Positions 23,993 through 32,440 of a DNA stretch of 64,000 nt are shown piece by piece. Numbering within the stretch: the first letter of the stretch is position 1; every line of letters starts with the position of its first letter. Position numbers and translations under genes: made by a program. Source of the DNA: Bacillus_I endophytica_A (GTDB taxonomy: Bacteria > Bacillota > Bacilli > Bacillales > Bacillaceae_H); NCBI RefSeq assembly GCF_026790145.1, contig NZ_JALAMS010000054.1, positions 1-64,000 of the forward strand. Direction: 5' to 3'. The notes under the pieces were generated by a model. The model ran no database searches, had not been told where the DNA came from, and saw only the letters and a program-made list of their open reading frames with translations.

Positions 23993-25093
23993 TTAAACTC
24001 TATTTACTTTAAATTCATTATTTACATAGATGGCGTCTCGTTGTGCAATTAAGCACAGTTCGGCAGCTTTAAAGGTATGTTCTTGAGTCATAGCATTTTC
24101 CGTATCATTTAAACAATCTAATATGAGTTCACCAAAGTAAGGAAAGCCTACTTTTCCATTTAAAGAAAAATGTTGCTCTGTATCATGGTTCACTAGATAT
24201 AAGTGATCTCCATCTTCGTCTCTAGCTATATCAATATATTTGCGAATTTCAATATATCCGTCTGTTCCAAGAATAGTTGTACGTCCATCTCCCCAAGTTT
24301 TAAGTCCATCAGGAGTAAGCCAGTCTACTCTGAAATAATTTGTAGCTCCATTATCAGCGATTAAAGTTGCATCGCCGAAGTCTTCAAATTCAGGATACTG
24401 ATGATGTTTGTAATTGCCAATTTTGCTATGTACGACTTTTGCATCTTTTGCACCTGAATAGAAGAGAAACTGCTCAATTTGATGGCTACCAATATCACAT
24501 AGGATCCCACCATAATATTCTCTCTCAAAAAACCAGTTTGGTCTGCTTTCTACATTACTACGATGTGGACCAGTTCCAAGAACTTGGACTACTTTCCCAA
24601 TGGCTCCTTGTTCAATCAATTGCCCAGCAAATACTGCACTTTCTACATGTAACCGTTCACTATAATAAACAGCCCATTTAAGTCCTGTTTCAGCGGTTTT
24701 CTTACGTGCTAACTCTAATTGTTCTAATGTTGTAAACGGGGATTTATCAGTAAAATAGTGTTTACCATGATCTAATACACGTAATCCTAAATCACAACGC
24801 TTAGATGTAATCGTTGCTCCTGCTACAAGTTTTACATCAGGATCTTCAAGAATTTCTTTTTCATTTTGAGCTGGCTGTACTTGAGGATAAGTTTTACAAA
24901 ACTCTGCTACCTTTTTTGAATCTTTGTCATATACCCATTTTAATGTAGCACCAGCTTCAATTAATCCATTACACATCCCGTAGATATGTCCATGATCAAG
25001 ACCGATAGCTGCAATGATAAATTGTCCCTCTGTAACAACAGGAGCCCTTTTTCCTTTAGGAGCATAATTCATTCCATCGTTTCTTTTCATCAT
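23993..25093 (-). CDS. Gfo/Idh/MocA-family dehydrogenase
   Basis: A 366-residue NAD(P)-dependent sugar dehydrogenase-type protein. The N-terminal Rossmann fold carries AAIGLDHGHIYGMCNGLIEA, and the catalytic Lys region is DKSPFTTLEQ. The C-terminal GFO_IDH_MocA domain has CDIGSHQIEQFLF. The family oxidises or reduces hydroxyl groups of sugars, inositols and uronates. It follows a second family member on the same strand, and the pair is divergent from the GntR regulator of the hexuronate cluster. A role in converting a related sugar acid into the uxu pathway is likely but the substrate is unknown. Confidence 0.85.
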   Translation of the reverse strand: MMKRNDGMNYAPKGKRAPVVTEGQFIIAAIGLDHGHIYGMCNGLIEAGATLKWVYDKDSKKVAEFCKTYPQVQPAQNEKEILEDPDVKLVAGATITSKRCDLGLRVLDHGKHYFTDKSPFTTLEQLELARKKTAETGLKWAVYYSERLHVESAVFAGQLIEQGAIGKVVQVLGTGPHRSNVESRPNWFFEREYYGGILCDIGSHQIEQFLFYSGAKDAKVVHSKIGNYKHHQYPEFEDFGDATLIADNGATNYFRVDWLTPDGLKTWGDGRTTILGTDGYIEIRKYIDIARDEDGDHLYLVNHDTEQHFSLNGKVGFPYFGELILDCLNDTENAMTQEHTFKAAELCLIAQRDAIYVNNEFKVNRV

Positions 25094-25160
25094 TCTTCCT
25101 CCTTAAAAACATTTTAGAGTTTGTGATAAGGTTTAGATACATGACATTAAATGATTATAT

Positions 25161-26327
25161 TTATCTCTCTTTATAATCTCTTCCGACTGTTATCGTATCA
25201 TCTGAGAAATTTTCTACGCTGCTTTTTTTCTCATAAAAGTGTTTAACATTGGCTAGCATTCCTTTACGTGTATAAAAAGGATCGTCTGATAAAAGAGGAA
25301 GCTTTACATTTACTCCTAAGTTGGCTGATTTATAGATAGCTGTAATAAGTTCAAGCGTCTTTCTTCCTTCTGTTCCATCAATTAAAAGCTTGTCACCTTT
25401 ATTAATAGCCATTAAGAAATTGTTTATTTGTCCAGTATGACCTTCAAATTGTAGCTCTGGATATTGATCAAAAGCTTCGTGAATTTGATCTTCTAAATTT
25501 TCATCATTTTTTTCTTGAGGAAATCCATTTTCTTTAGATATTTGAGCTGTTACTTTCCAAGGAACAGATATTCTTGCTTTTTCACCTTGGAAAATAAGTT
25601 GCTGTTCTTCTCCGTGATGAACAACAGAGCTTGTTACTTGCGCTAAACTGCCATTGTCATAACGAAGTACAGCAACAGATAAGTCTTCAACTTCCGCATT
25701 ATCATGTAGAGCATTGCTAGTTACGGCAAAAATATCAGTTGGCAATCCTAACATCCATTGCAACATGTCAATATGATGTACTGCATGATTTAGTGTGCAA
25801 CCTCCACCTTCTTTTTCCCACGTGCCTCTCCACCATAAGTCGTAGTAACTATGGCCGCGCCACCATAACGAATCAACTTGAGCATGAGCAACTTTTCCAA
25901 TCATTTTTTGATCAAGTACATGTTTTAATCTCATAATGGGCGTTAAGAACCTATTTTGAGCAATCACCGATAAAAGTTTCTGACTCTCAATAGCTGCTTT
26001 TATCATTTCATCACATTCTTGTAAGGAAGAGGCCATAGGTTTTTCTACTAAAACATGTTTTCCTGCTTTAAGAAAATCAATAGCAATAGCCGCATGCATA
26101 TAAGGAGGGGTACAAATAGACACCGCATCAATATTAGAATCATGTAGTAACTCTTTGTAGTCAGCAACAACTTTGACTTCTAAATTATATTTCTTTGCCA
26201 AACTTCCAGCCTTTTCAGGATAAATATCAGACATAGCTACAATTGTACAAATTTCAGGCATTTCGAGATAAGCTTCAATATGTGATGTTGAAATAGAGCC
26301 AGTTCCTATAATGGCAATGTTGGTCAT
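25161..26327 (-). CDS. Gfo/Idh/MocA-family dehydrogenase
   Basis: A 388-residue paralogue of the next gene. The dinucleotide site IAIIGTGSISTSHIEAYLEM lies at the N-terminus; the catalytic motif VEKPMASSLQECDEM and the substrate-domain motif GGGCTLNHAVHHIDMLQWML follow. It is the first gene of the minus-strand arm, and a cre-like site (26376-26389) and a GntR operator-like motif (26439-26453) lie upstream. Regulation with the hexuronate genes is therefore likely. The exact sugar substrate is not assignable from sequence. Confidence 0.87.
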   Translation of the reverse strand: MTNIAIIGTGSISTSHIEAYLEMPEICTIVAMSDIYPEKAGSLAKKYNLEVKVVADYKELLHDSNIDAVSICTPPYMHAAIAIDFLKAGKHVLVEKPMASSLQECDEMIKAAIESQKLLSVIAQNRFLTPIMRLKHVLDQKMIGKVAHAQVDSLWWRGHSYYDLWWRGTWEKEGGGCTLNHAVHHIDMLQWMLGLPTDIFAVTSNALHDNAEVEDLSVAVLRYDNGSLAQVTSSVVHHGEEQQLIFQGEKARISVPWKVTAQISKENGFPQEKNDENLEDQIHEAFDQYPELQFEGHTGQINNFLMAINKGDKLLIDGTEGRKTLELITAIYKSANLGVNVKLPLLSDDPFYTRKGMLANVKHFYEKKSSVENFSDDTITVGRDYKER

Positions 26328-26375
26328 ATGAATCTTTCCTTTCTGTAAGAAAATAGTTTTTTAAGGCAAAGGCAT

Positions 26376-26389
26376 AGATAGCGCTTTCA
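26376..26389. promoter_or_regulatory. cre-like CcpA site
   Basis: AGATAGCGCTTTCA matches 13 of 14 positions of TGWNANCGNTNWCA. It lies 49 bp upstream of the Gfo/Idh/MocA gene start at 26327, a typical place for carbon catabolite repression. Confidence 0.65.
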
Positions 26390-26438
26390 AAAAATATTAA
26401 CTCAGTCTCTAAAAGGTACTTTGATAGTTTATAGATAT

Positions 26439-26453
26439 ACTAGTATGGTAGTA
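26439..26453 (+). promoter_or_regulatory. Candidate operator of the GntR regulator, copy 1
   Basis: ACTAGTATGGTAGTA; with the preceding T it forms a TACTA...TAGTA dyad. Near-identical copies occur at 26622 and, inverted, at 29452. It lies in the divergent promoter region. Confidence 0.6.
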
Positions 26454-26621
26454 CAAACCGTATTATAATATAAATATTCTGAATTTTAAATACTTTTTTA
26501 GTTTTTTATTTTTGAGGCATGGTGATCTTTATCGTAAAAATCTTTTTAGGAATTCTAAACATTTCGAGATTTTAATAGAGTAAAAAACAGAAGAGTCAAA
26601 AAATATATGTTGCTTTAGTGG

Positions 26622-26636
26622 ACTTGTATGGTAGTA
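26622..26636 (+). promoter_or_regulatory. Candidate operator of the GntR regulator, copy 2
   Basis: ACTTGTATGGTAGTA, 14 of 15 identical to the copy at 26439. It ends 20 bp before the regulator's start codon, so autoregulation is likely. Confidence 0.6.
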
Positions 26637-26656
26637 TGTTAGTGAAAGGAGTATAG

Positions 26657-27337
26657 ATGATAAATATGAATTTAAAAAATCAAAGTATTTCGACTAGAGA
26701 ACAAGTTTACCATATGTTAAAAGATCAAATATTAAGTCTTAAACTTGCTCCTGGAACCAATATTTCTGAAAAAGAGATTTCAGAGCAATTTCAAGTTAGT
26801 CGTACACCAGTAAGAGAGAGCTTTTTAAAATTGTCACAAGAAGGGCTGCTAGACATCTATCCTCAACGGGGGACCTTTGTTTCTTTAATTGATTTAGATC
26901 TTGTAGAAGAAGCAAGATTTATGAGGGAACACCTTGAAAAGGCTATTATTAAGTTAGCCTGTGAGTGTCTTCCTAAAGATACGATGATTGCCTTAGAAAT
27001 GAATTTAAATATGCAAAGAATATGTATTAAAGAAAAAGACTATAAAAAAATGTTTGAGTTAGATGAGGAATTTCATAGAACAATCTTTGCTGGATGTAAC
27101 AAAGAAAAAACATGGTTAATTATCCAACAGATGAATGTTCATTTTAATAGAAGCCGTATGTTAAGACTAGTAACAGATTATAACTGGGATGGTATTTTGC
27201 TTCAACATGAAAGTATTTTTAAAGCGATACAAAACCAAGATGTACAAGAAGCGGAACAACTAATGGAAGAGCATTTAAAACTTGTTATTATAGACAGAGA
27301 ATTGTTAAAGAAAGAGCATCCACATTATTTTAAATAA
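26657..27337 (+). CDS. GntR-family regulator, FadR subfamily (hexuronate type)
   Basis: A 226-residue repressor. The N-terminal winged helix (STREQVYHMLKDQILSLKLA then ISEQFQVSRTPVRESFLKLS) is followed by an FCD domain of helices with the metal/ligand residues DEEFHRTIF, LLQHESIF and MEEHLKLVI. ATG 26657 follows AAAGGAGTATAG. It sits between two divergent catabolic arms and has operator-like repeats beside it and before uxuA. Uronate-responsive GntR proteins (UxuR/ExuR type) belong to this subfamily, so it most likely senses a hexuronate intermediate. Confidence 0.88.
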   Translation: MINMNLKNQSISTREQVYHMLKDQILSLKLAPGTNISEKEISEQFQVSRTPVRESFLKLSQEGLLDIYPQRGTFVSLIDLDLVEEARFMREHLEKAIIKLACECLPKDTMIALEMNLNMQRICIKEKDYKKMFELDEEFHRTIFAGCNKEKTWLIIQQMNVHFNRSRMLRLVTDYNWDGILLQHESIFKAIQNQDVQEAEQLMEEHLKLVIIDRELLKKEHPHYFK

Positions 27338-27381
27338 AAACTGAACTTGTATTAGCTAATGTTCCCCTAACTTGAAATATT

Positions 27382-27416
27382 GGCCCATATAATAGGGATC
27401 TCTATTACATGGGCTC
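27382..27416 (+). terminator. Terminator of the gntR gene
   Basis: GCCCATATAATAG pairs with CTATTACATGGGC around GGATCT, with one mismatch. Confidence 0.75.
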
Positions 27417-27533
27417 CTTATCTATTAATCCTTACGTTCAGCTTGTTAATCTATGAATAAAACATTATTTATAAAATTCCTCCTAGAAGGGGAGTAGATT
27501 TATAGACATTTTTATGAACAGTAAAAACTAAAA

Positions 27534-27547
27534 TGAAAACGCATTCA
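27534..27547. promoter_or_regulatory. cre-like CcpA site upstream of the uxu transporter
   Basis: TGAAAACGCATTCA matches 13 of 14 consensus positions (A instead of T at position 10). It lies before the transporter operon, so glucose repression is expected. Confidence 0.6.
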
Positions 27548-27555
27548 AAAGAACG

Positions 27556-27571
27556 GTTTATTGTAATAAAC
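27556..27571. promoter_or_regulatory. 16-bp dyad, operator-like
   Basis: GTTTATT-GT-AATAAAC, perfect 7-bp arms, 8 bp after the cre-like site. It could be a protein-binding site; the binding factor is unknown. Confidence 0.4.
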
Positions 27572-27583
27572 AGTAGGCTTATC

Positions 27584-27618
27584 TTTTCGTATTAAAAAAG
27601 ACCATTTTAATACGAAAA
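27584..27618 (+). promoter_or_regulatory. Perfect 14-bp hairpin abutting a ribosome site
   Basis: TTTTCGTATTAAAA (27584-27597) and TTTTAATACGAAAA (27605-27618) pair perfectly around AAGACCA. The 3' arm runs straight into AAGGAGGTGG, the ribosome site of a 13-codon mini-ORF. No T tract follows, so it is not a normal terminator. It may act as an RNA switch or a DNA operator. Confidence 0.6.
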
Positions 27619-27633
27619 AGGAGGTGGTGGAAG

Positions 27634-27675
27634 ATGACTTTACCTATCAGGTTTCATAATAAGTATAACTATTAA
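27634..27675 (+). CDS. Leader mini-ORF 1 (13 codons)
   Basis: ATG 27634 has AAGGAGGTGG at good spacing and encodes MTLPIRFHNKYNY. The strength of the ribosome site relative to the tiny product suggests a translated leader peptide. No family can be assigned. Confidence 0.45.
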   Translation: MTLPIRFHNKYNY

Positions 27676-27752
27676 TTAGAGTTAGTGTAATTTTAGTTCT
27701 TTTCTTTTCAAGCTGCCTATGACTTATAAATAAAGGAGGAAAGGAGTTGAGC

Positions 27753-27818
27753 ATGAGCAACCAAAAAAAATTACTATTCTTATACTATTCACAAAGTAAT
27801 CTCTTAGGACATATTTGA
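27753..27818 (+). CDS. Leader mini-ORF 2 (21 codons)
   Basis: ATG 27753 follows AAAGGAGGAAAGGAG and encodes MSNQKKLLFLYYSQSNLLGH plus Ile. It stops 13 bp before the transporter start at 27832, so it may be coupled to it. It is hydrophobic in the middle. Real small protein or leader peptide cannot be told apart from sequence. Confidence 0.5.
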   Translation: MSNQKKLLFLYYSQSNLLGHI

Positions 27819-27831
27819 GAGGAGAGAAAGA

Positions 27832-29385
27832 ATGAAGTTTGCAAATAGAAAATTAACAATGAAGAATTTTATTGGTTATGGAACAATGGACTTATTTGGA
27901 GGTGGAGCCTTCGCAATTATTGGAGCATGGATGTTATATTTTTATATTACCTTTTGTGGCCTTACTCCTGTTGAAGCAGGGTCAATTATTGCCATCGCCC
28001 GTATTGTTGATGCCATTGCAAGTCCACTTATGGGCCATATCACTGATAATTTTGGACGCACAAAACTTGGAAAGAAGTTTGGAAGACGTAGGTTTTTTCT
28101 ATTACTTGGAGCTCCTTTAATGGTTATTTATTCTCTACTTTGGATTTCTGATATGAGCTATTGGTATTACTTGGTAGTATACATTTTGTTAGAGTTCTTG
28201 GCAGCAATGGTGTTAATTCCATTTGAAACTCTTGGAGCTGAAATGACAGATGATTTTAATGAACGAACAAAGCTTTCAACTATCAGATTAATCTATTCAG
28301 GATTAGGGACATTTTTAGCTACTTTTATTCCTGGTCGATTATTTGAGATATTTGGGAAGGACTCACCACAAGCTTTTCTTTATAATGGGATTATTTTTAC
28401 GTTTATCTTTATGGCTTCGCTGTTAATCACACATAGAACAACATGGGAACGTAATATAGAAGAAGATATTACAAAACCTTCTGCAACCGAAAAATTGCCT
28501 CTTATGGAAACTACAAAAAAATTCATCATTGATTTATCATCTACTTTAAGAATTAAAAGCTTTCGTCAACATCTCACAATGTACATTTGCTCTTTTACAG
28601 CAATGGATATTTTAAATGCAGTTTTTGTCTATTTTATCGTCTTTTCGTTGAACAAAGATGCTGTATTAGCATCTGATTTATTATCTATTGGATCGCTCCT
28701 TCAAATGGTATGTACATTATTGTTTGGATGGCTTGTTATTAAAATTGGACCAGCCCCATCACTGAAAATATCTTATTTTGCGATTATGATAAGTATAAGT
28801 GGTTACATATTTTTATATTTTACACAGCCAACTTATATGATTATTGCCTTGTACATTCTTTCTACTGTGTTAGGAATTGGGAAGAGTGGCCTGTATTATA
28901 TTCCATGGAATATTTACACGTTTATTCCTGATGTAGATGAAATGGTAACCCAAAGAAGAAGAGAAGGCATATTTGCAGGTATTATGACCTTTACACGTAA
29001 AAGTACTACAGCATTCGCAACTTTCTTAGTAGGGGTTATTTTGCAAGAGACTGGATTTAACGCAAATGCAACGACCCAATCAACAACAGCGGTAAATGGG
29101 ATTACGAGTATTTTATTTTTTGGAACAATTGGACTTATTATTATTAGTTTAATTGTAGCTTTTAGATTCAAACTATCTAAGAAGACTCACTCTATTATGC
29201 TTGCAGAAATTAATCGATTAAAAGCCAATGGAACAATGGAACAAGCTGATGAACAAACACGCATGACATTGAAAGCGTTAACAGGGTGGGAATATGAAAA
29301 TCTTTGGGGAAATAATAATGTGGGGTATCAGCACCCATCCACCAATTTTAGAAAGTCTGATTTTAATCAAAAAGACTTGAATTAA
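27832..29385 (+). CDS. GPH-family sugar/hexuronide:cation symporter
   Basis: A 517-residue, 12-helix transporter of the glycoside-pentoside-hexuronide family. Marks include GTMDLFGGGAFAIIGAWMLY near the N-terminus, the cytoplasmic GKKFGRRRFFLLLGAP motif after the third helix, and a long soluble C-terminal tail that is typical of the family. ATG 27832 follows GAGAGGAGAGAAAG. It lies upstream of uxuA, uxaC and uxuB, so it probably imports glucuronate, a glucuronide or an oligouronide. Confidence 0.88.
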   Translation: MKFANRKLTMKNFIGYGTMDLFGGGAFAIIGAWMLYFYITFCGLTPVEAGSIIAIARIVDAIASPLMGHITDNFGRTKLGKKFGRRRFFLLLGAPLMVIYSLLWISDMSYWYYLVVYILLEFLAAMVLIPFETLGAEMTDDFNERTKLSTIRLIYSGLGTFLATFIPGRLFEIFGKDSPQAFLYNGIIFTFIFMASLLITHRTTWERNIEEDITKPSATEKLPLMETTKKFIIDLSSTLRIKSFRQHLTMYICSFTAMDILNAVFVYFIVFSLNKDAVLASDLLSIGSLLQMVCTLLFGWLVIKIGPAPSLKISYFAIMISISGYIFLYFTQPTYMIIALYILSTVLGIGKSGLYYIPWNIYTFIPDVDEMVTQRRREGIFAGIMTFTRKSTTAFATFLVGVILQETGFNANATTQSTTAVNGITSILFFGTIGLIIISLIVAFRFKLSKKTHSIMLAEINRLKANGTMEQADEQTRMTLKALTGWEYENLWGNNNVGYQHPSTNFRKSDFNQKDLN

Positions 29386-29451
29386 TACAATTTTTTATTA
29401 GGAGATTTAATAAAGTTGAAATATTATGAAAATAAAATATAATAATAGCTA

Positions 29452-29466
29452 AGCTACCATATTAGT
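29452..29466 (-). promoter_or_regulatory. Candidate operator of the GntR regulator, copy 3
   Basis: On the minus strand ACTAATATGGTAGCT, matching the two copies beside gntR at 12 of 15 positions. It lies 132 bp upstream of uxuA and suggests a second regulated promoter inside the cluster. Confidence 0.5.
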
Positions 29467-29597
29467 ATGTTAGATTTACTTTTAAAAGTTGATTCATGAA
29501 TAAAGAAAGGGGGACTGTTAGTTAAAACCTTTTACTTAAAGAGATGAATTAGTATATTTATACGCTGGATTTAAATAATGGAGAGGAGATAGATACT

Positions 29598-30698
29598 ATG
29601 CAAATGACATTTCGATGGTATGGGGAAGGAAATGATTCTATTACATTAGCTAAGATTCGTCAAATTCCTGGAATGAAGGGAGTTGTATGGGCACTTCATG
29701 ATGTACCAGTAGGGGAGGTTTGGTCTGTTCAACGAATAGAAGAAGTAGTGAACCAAGCTAAAAAATACGGGTTAAATACCGATGTTGTTGAAAGTGTTAA
29801 TGTGCATGAAGACATAAAACTTGGACTACCTTCAAGAGATCAATATATAGAGGCATATAAAGAAACATTGAAAAATTTGAGCAAATTTGGCATCAAAGTT
29901 GTATGCTATAATTTTATGCCTGTATTTGACTGGCTTCGTACGGATTTATTTAAAGAAATGGAAGATGGCAGTACAGCCCTATTTTTTGATGCTGAAAAAG
30001 TCCATGCTCTTACACCTGAACAAGTCGTGAAAAATATGGAAGAGAATTCAAATAATTTTACTCTTCCTGGTTGGGAGCCTGAAAGATTAAAAGATTTACA
30101 AAATCTTTTTAATCAATATAAAAGCATAACAGAAGCACATTTGTTAGATAATCTAACTTACTTTTTAGAAGAAGTTTGCCCGATTGCTGAACAATGTGGT
30201 ATTCAATTAGCTATTCATCCGGATGATCCACCGTTCTCAATCTTTGGTTTACCCCGTATTGTAAAGAATAAAAATGACATTCAAGCAATTCTAAATGCTG
30301 TCAATAGTCCTTCGAATGGGTTAACATTTTGCTCTGGTTCTTTAGGGGCAAACCCTAACAATGATTTAATTGATATTTTAAGATCCTTTATTAGCAGGGT
30401 TCCTTTCGCTCATATCCGCAATGTAAAACATTTTGAAGATGGCAGTTTCATTGAATCTTCTCATCGAAACGAAGATGGATCTCTACCGATTACAGGAATC
30501 GTCAATACGTTATTTGAACATGACTTCAAAGGTTATGCTCGTCCTGATCATGGAAGACATATTTGGGATGAAGTATGTAGACCTGGATACGGTTTGTATG
30601 ATCGAGCTTTAGGCGCTATGTATTTACAAGGTGCATGGGATGCCAATGTATCGTTAAGGAAGGGCATTTTTGAAAACATACATGTTCAAAACACTTAA
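29598..30698 (+). CDS. uxuA: Mannonate dehydratase
   Basis: A 366-residue UxuA-family TIM-barrel enzyme that dehydrates D-mannonate to 2-keto-3-deoxy-D-gluconate. Family motifs: RWYGEGNDSITLAKIRQIPG at the start, AIHPDDPPFSIFGLPRI (metal His and Asp), FAHIRNVKH and the closing RPDHGRHIWDE. ATG 29598 follows GGAGAGGAGATAGATACT. It works after fructuronate reductase in glucuronate breakdown. The following KDG kinase and aldolase are not in this window and must lie elsewhere. Confidence 0.96.
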   Translation: MQMTFRWYGEGNDSITLAKIRQIPGMKGVVWALHDVPVGEVWSVQRIEEVVNQAKKYGLNTDVVESVNVHEDIKLGLPSRDQYIEAYKETLKNLSKFGIKVVCYNFMPVFDWLRTDLFKEMEDGSTALFFDAEKVHALTPEQVVKNMEENSNNFTLPGWEPERLKDLQNLFNQYKSITEAHLLDNLTYFLEEVCPIAEQCGIQLAIHPDDPPFSIFGLPRIVKNKNDIQAILNAVNSPSNGLTFCSGSLGANPNNDLIDILRSFISRVPFAHIRNVKHFEDGSFIESSHRNEDGSLPITGIVNTLFEHDFKGYARPDHGRHIWDEVCRPGYGLYDRALGAMYLQGAWDANVSLRKGIFENIHVQNT

Positions 30699-30735
30699 TA
30701 TATTCCCTGATTTTTTTGAAAAATGCTTTTTGACT

Positions 30736-30749
30736 TGGAAGCGCTTTAT
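30736..30749. promoter_or_regulatory. Weak cre-like site
   Basis: TGGAAGCGCTTTAT has the CGC core but only about 11 of 14 consensus positions. A small hairpin (TATTCGT/ACGAATA) follows at about 30748-30770. Confidence 0.3.
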
Positions 30750-30970
30750 TCGTTTTTATTTACGAATAGACAAATAAGGATGATTGTAACTAGTAAAAAT
30801 CCCCTTTATAAACTAGGGATATGACTAAAGTTATGGAACACTGATAGGTTAATTGAAAGCTAAAGGTTTTTATGAGTGCTTCCCATTTATAAAGATATAG
30901 GACTACAAATGAATGATACAAAAAATGAATTCCTTTATACAAAAGCTTTTGAATAGGAGTGATGAAACAA

Positions 30971-32401
30971 ATGAAACCATTTATGAATAAAGACTTTTTA
31001 CTTCAAACTGAAACAGCTAAAAGACTTTTCCACGATTATGCTTCTAAAATGCCAATCTATGATTACCATTGTCATTTAGATCCACGCGAAATTTATGAAA
31101 ATAGAACTTATAAAGATATGACAGAATTATGGTTAGAGGGAGACCATTATAAATGGCGTGCAATGAGGGCGAATGGTGTAGACGAATATTATATTACTGG
31201 AGAGGCTAGCGGATATGAAAAATTTGAAAAGTGGGCTGAAACGGTTGAGAAATTAATAGGAAATCCACTTTATCATTGGACACATATGGAATTAAGACAA
31301 TATTTTAATGTAGAAACTATTTTAAAAAGAACTACAGCAAAAGATATTTGGGATATATGTAATGAGAAGCTAAAGGAGCAAAATTTCTCAGCAAGGGCGT
31401 TAATTAAACGCTCAAACGTAACATTCATCGGAACGACAGACGATCCAATGGATGATTTACATTATCATAAGCTATTGAAAGAGGATAGGGACTTTTCTAC
31501 AACTGTTTTACCATCGTTTCGACCAGATCAAGTTATGTCTATTCAACATGAATCTTGGACAGATTATGTCAGAGATTTAGGAGATGTAGCAGGAATTCGC
31601 ATAACCAATTTTACAGAACTGATAGATGCCTTAGAGAATAGGCTGGATTATTTTCAGAACATGGGCTGTAAATTGGCTGATCATAGTTTAGAGACAGTTG
31701 TTTTTGAGAAAGCCACCCTACAAGAATTAGATACGATTGTGGAAAAGAGGTTAAATGGGGAAGCTCTTTCATTAAAGGAAATCTATCAGTTTCTAACGCA
31801 ATTGCTAGTAAGGCTTGGAAAGTCTTATAGTCGGAGAAAATGGGTTATGCAATATCATATTGGTGCTTTAAGAAATGCTAATTCTCATCTATTCTATAAT
31901 ATTGGTTCAAACATAGGTTGTGACTCTATGAAAGATGACCCTATTGCTATCCCTTTATGTCAGTTGCTTGACGAATTAGATAAAGTTCAACAACTTCCTA
32001 AAACAGTTTTATATGGATTAAATCCAAAGGATAATGAATTATTAGCAACAATAGCAGGGAATTTCCAAAGAGGGGGAACACCTTCAAAAGTTCAATTTGG
32101 TTCTGCTTGGTGGTTTAATGACCATATAGATGGTATGGTTGCTCAAATGAAAACACTTGGCAATGTAGGAGTATTATCTAGATTTATTGGAATGTTAACG
32201 GATTCACGTAGCTTTTTATCATACAGTCGCCATGAGTATTTCAGACGAATCTTATGCAATATTTTAGGTGAATGGGTTGAGAATGGCGAATATCCATATG
32301 ATTTAGAATGGCTAGGGCAAATTGTCCAGGATATATCCTACAACAATGCTTCGGAGTATTTTGAAATTAAACTGAAAGAAGCCATCATTTCCCCGTCTTA
32401 A
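30971..32401 (+). CDS. uxaC: Glucuronate isomerase
   Basis: A 476-residue UxaC-family isomerase of the amidohydrolase fold, converting D-glucuronate to D-fructuronate (and galacturonate to tagaturonate). Characteristic motifs: MPIYDYHCHLDPREIYENRT near the N-terminus, WRAMRANGVDEYYITG, and the late VGVLSRFIGMLTDSRSFLSY and SRHEYFRRILCNILGEWVE. I chose ATG 30971 (MKPFMNKDFLL), with AGGAG 11 bp upstream; GTG 30959 and ATG 30962 are also in frame but overlap the site. First enzyme of the pathway. Confidence 0.95.
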   Translation: MKPFMNKDFLLQTETAKRLFHDYASKMPIYDYHCHLDPREIYENRTYKDMTELWLEGDHYKWRAMRANGVDEYYITGEASGYEKFEKWAETVEKLIGNPLYHWTHMELRQYFNVETILKRTTAKDIWDICNEKLKEQNFSARALIKRSNVTFIGTTDDPMDDLHYHKLLKEDRDFSTTVLPSFRPDQVMSIQHESWTDYVRDLGDVAGIRITNFTELIDALENRLDYFQNMGCKLADHSLETVVFEKATLQELDTIVEKRLNGEALSLKEIYQFLTQLLVRLGKSYSRRKWVMQYHIGALRNANSHLFYNIGSNIGCDSMKDDPIAIPLCQLLDELDKVQQLPKTVLYGLNPKDNELLATIAGNFQRGGTPSKVQFGSAWWFNDHIDGMVAQMKTLGNVGVLSRFIGMLTDSRSFLSYSRHEYFRRILCNILGEWVENGEYPYDLEWLGQIVQDISYNNASEYFEIKLKEAIISPS

Positions 32402-32440
32402 AGATAAATAATAATGTAGGAGTTAGGAGAAGGTGTACAA

